DNA of 64,000 bases from contig NZ_FOZE01000001.1 of the NCBI RefSeq assembly GCF_900113225.1, forward strand, positions 1,922,001-1,986,000, written 5' to 3'. The position numbers and the translations under genes were made by a program. The notes beneath the pieces were generated by a model. It searched no databases and was not told where the DNA came from. It saw only the letters and a program-made list of their open reading frames with translations. The DNA comes from Mitsuaria sp. PDC51. GTDB taxonomy: Bacteria; Pseudomonadota; Gammaproteobacteria; Burkholderiales; Burkholderiaceae_C. Positions 62,335-64,000 of this stretch are shown here, one piece after another. Position 1 is the stretch's first letter, and the number at the start of each line of letters is the position of its first letter.

Positions 62335-64000
62335 GTGTTCTTCTCCGCTCTTCCCGTCTGGCCCCGGCGCGTCCTGCGCGCGCTCGTGGGCCTGGTGCTG
62401 TTCCTCGTGGCCCTGCTGCTGGTCGCGTGGATGGCATTGCCGATGTGGATCGAGCGGGCGGGCGTGCGGATCGCGACGGAGCAACTCGGCCGGACGGTGA
62501 CGCTCGGCCGCGCCAGCTTCACGCCGTGGCGGCTGGCGCTGACGCTGGAGGACCTGAAGATCGCCGGCCCCGCGGCGCAGGCGCCGCCGCTGCTGGAGGT
62601 GCGTCGTGTCCGGGCGGCCCTGTCGCCACGCTCGCTCTGGCACCTGGCGCCGGTGCTGTCCTCGCTGACGGTGGAGGCGCCGCGCGGGCGCGTCGCGCTG
62701 CTGCCGGACGGCAAGACCGATCTGGACGACATCCTCGCCCGGCTGGCCGGGACGCCGAAGACGCCGCCGTCGCCGGACGACGGCCCGGCCGAGGCGGCGC
62801 TCTACAACATCGAACTGACCGACGGCGAATTCCGCCTGGACGACCGGACCGCCGGCATGGTCCATGAGCTCAAGGCGCTGCACCTGGGCATCCCTTTCCT
62901 GTCGACGCTCGACGCGGATGTCGAGGTGCATGTGCAGCCGCGCCTGTCCGGGCAGTTGAATGGCGTGGGATTCCAGAGCGAAGGCCAGGCGCAGCCGTTC
63001 GCGGACACCCGCAGCGCGAGCATGACCGTCAAGCTCGACGCGCTGGACCTGTCGGCCTATCGCGCCTACTGGCCCAAGTCGCTGCCGATGCGCCTGGCGC
63101 AGGGCCGGCTCGACACGCAACTGACGCTCGACTTCAAGCAGCCGCCCGGGCAGGCGCCCGAGGTCAAGATCAGCGGCCGCACCGCGCTGCGCGACCTGTC
63201 GCTGCAGCGTGGCGCCGGCGACGGCGTCTGGGCGGACTGGCTGCGCTGGCAGGCGCTGACCGTCGACCTGGCCGACGTCCAGCCGCTGAAGCGGCAGGTG
63301 ATGCTGGGCGCGGTCACCTTGAAGCAGCCCGAGCTGTTGATGGGGCGCGACGCGCAAGGCCGGCTGTGGCTGCCGGACATGCCGGCGGCGCCCGCGCCGA
63401 AGCCGGTAGCGAGCGCAACCGCCGCCTCGGCGGCCGGTGCCTCGAGAACCGCCGCGGCGCCGTGGCGCGTCGGCGTCCAGCGCCTGGCGCTGGAAGGCGG
63501 CCGTGTCGGCTGGACCGATGAGACGCTGCGTCCGGCCGCCCGCTGGCGGGTGGACGCCCTGAGCGTGACCGGCAGCGGGCTGAACTGGCCGCTGGCGGCG
63601 AAGGCGGCGCCGGTCGAGATCACCGCCACCCTGGGCGCCGACGGCGCGGCGTCGCCCGCGACGGTCTCCGGCAAGGGCCAGGTCGGCGCGGCCGGCATCG
63701 CGCTGGACTGGGCCGTGAAGGACCTGGCGCTGGACGGGCTCGCGCCTTACCTGAAGGCGGCGACGCCGCTGGCCGTGCGCGGCCGATTCGCGACGCAGGG
63801 CACCGTGCGCGCCGGTCCCGGCGGCGAGGACGTCAAGCTGTCGCTGAAGGGGCTCAGCCTGGACGGCGTGGAGATCGCCGATGGCAAACAGCCGGTGCTG
63901 GCGCTCAAGCAACTGAGCCTGGACCAGGCGGAACTGGCCCTGGACAGCCGCCGGCTCAGCGCCGGCAAGCTCGCGCTGGTGGCGCCGCAGGCGCATCTGG
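62335..64000 (+). CDS. AsmA/DUF748 family envelope protein, C-terminus outside the window
   Basis: Partial protein, 555 codons visible. One N-terminal helix (LRALVGLVLFLVALLLVAWM) anchors a large periplasmic beta-rich region of AsmA/DUF748 type: LGRTVTLGRASFTPWRLALT, ISGRTALRDLSL, repeating amphipathic strands. Such proteins are thought to move phospholipid to the outer membrane or shape the envelope. The only in-frame start after the upstream stop is GTG 62335, with no ribosome binding site. An Ala-rich insert lies near residues 360-380. It diverges from the ElyC/YdcF-like gene across 88 bp. Confidence 0.78.
   Translation, partial: MFFSALPVWPRRVLRALVGLVLFLVALLLVAWMALPMWIERAGVRIATEQLGRTVTLGRASFTPWRLALTLEDLKIAGPAAQAPPLLEVRRVRAALSPRSLWHLAPVLSSLTVEAPRGRVALLPDGKTDLDDILARLAGTPKTPPSPDDGPAEAALYNIELTDGEFRLDDRTAGMVHELKALHLGIPFLSTLDADVEVHVQPRLSGQLNGVGFQSEGQAQPFADTRSASMTVKLDALDLSAYRAYWPKSLPMRLAQGRLDTQLTLDFKQPPGQAPEVKISGRTALRDLSLQRGAGDGVWADWLRWQALTVDLADVQPLKRQVMLGAVTLKQPELLMGRDAQGRLWLPDMPAAPAPKPVASATAASAAGASRTAAAPWRVGVQRLALEGGRVGWTDETLRPAARWRVDALSVTGSGLNWPLAAKAAPVEITATLGADGAASPATVSGKGQVGAAGIALDWAVKDLALDGLAPYLKAATPLAVRGRFATQGTVRAGPGGEDVKLSLKGLSLDGVEIADGKQPVLALKQLSLDQAELALDSRRLSAGKLALVAPQAHL

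Overview
The window is very GC-rich, with dense, mostly short-gapped genes and strong third-codon GC bias. Gene content and order point to a betaproteobacterium of the order Burkholderiales, probably near Roseateles/Mitsuaria/Pelomonas. Indicators are the glyA-nrdR-minor pilin-ribD-ribBA-ribH-nusB block, a PEP-CTERM protein, UbiD, WaaA, and -10-like TACAAT/TAGACT boxes placed 6-10 nt before start codons. Genus assignment is inference. I saw no tRNA, rRNA, CRISPR array, transposase or prophage gene.

Layout. 1-7.6 kb: hybrid histidine kinase (cut by the window edge), sixA, a CorC/TlyC-type CBS membrane protein, and ligA. 7.6-12.6 kb: an MFS exporter divergent from its TetR regulator, then a translationally coupled Ada-AlkA / Ogt / EamA operon. 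12.8-19 kb: phosphomannomutase/phosphoglucomutase, waaA, a large PilB/GspE-type ATPase, and pyroglutamyl peptidase. 19-20.8 kb: a WYL regulator divergent from a LysE exporter, with a perfect inverted repeat between them. 20.99-23.08 kb: a three-gene bufferin-like cluster (DUF2282-like precursor, DUF692/MNIO, DUF2063). Here the precursor has no cysteine and the MNIO homologue has lost many of the family's signature metal-site residues. 23.05-25.1 kb: tolA, tolR, tolQ without tolB-pal. 25.4-34.3 kb: a rhamnogalacturonan (pectin) utilisation locus with a TonB-dependent receptor, two candidate lyases, an acetylesterase and a secreted accessory protein. 34.5-42 kb: a GntR-headed operon joining an AprA/AprB-like flavoprotein-ferredoxin pair to a sulfonate/nitrate-type ABC importer, a HEAT-repeat protein and a DUF971 protein; its binding protein carries a NosL-like tail. 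42-48 kb: aminotransferase plus thioesterase, a PEP-CTERM protein, and a secreted pullulanase lipoprotein. 48-53 kb: nitronate monooxygenase-like protein, nusB, ribH, ribBX and ribD. 53-56.3 kb: five minor pilin genes. 56.4-64 kb: nrdR, glyA, a lytic transglycosylase, ubiD, an ElyC/YdcF-like protein and the start of an AsmA/DUF748 protein.

How the parts fit. The pectin locus can be read as one outer-membrane uptake and degradation system: TonB-dependent import, backbone cleavage, deacetylation. A LacI-type palindrome lies just upstream of the receptor gene. The GntR operon looks like an importer feeding an organosulfur- or oxyanion-active redox pair, but its substrate is unknown. The most unusual element is the bufferin-like cluster. 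Its precursor and its modifying-enzyme homologue have diverged together at the positions that define the known chemistry, while all three reading frames remain open, overlapping and preceded by a ribosome binding site. Other oddities are a pilV-like frame running without a stop into ribD, a 4 x 13-bp tandem repeat beside the pullulanase gene, paired HexR-like sites upstream of that gene, and frequent low-complexity inserts between protein domains.
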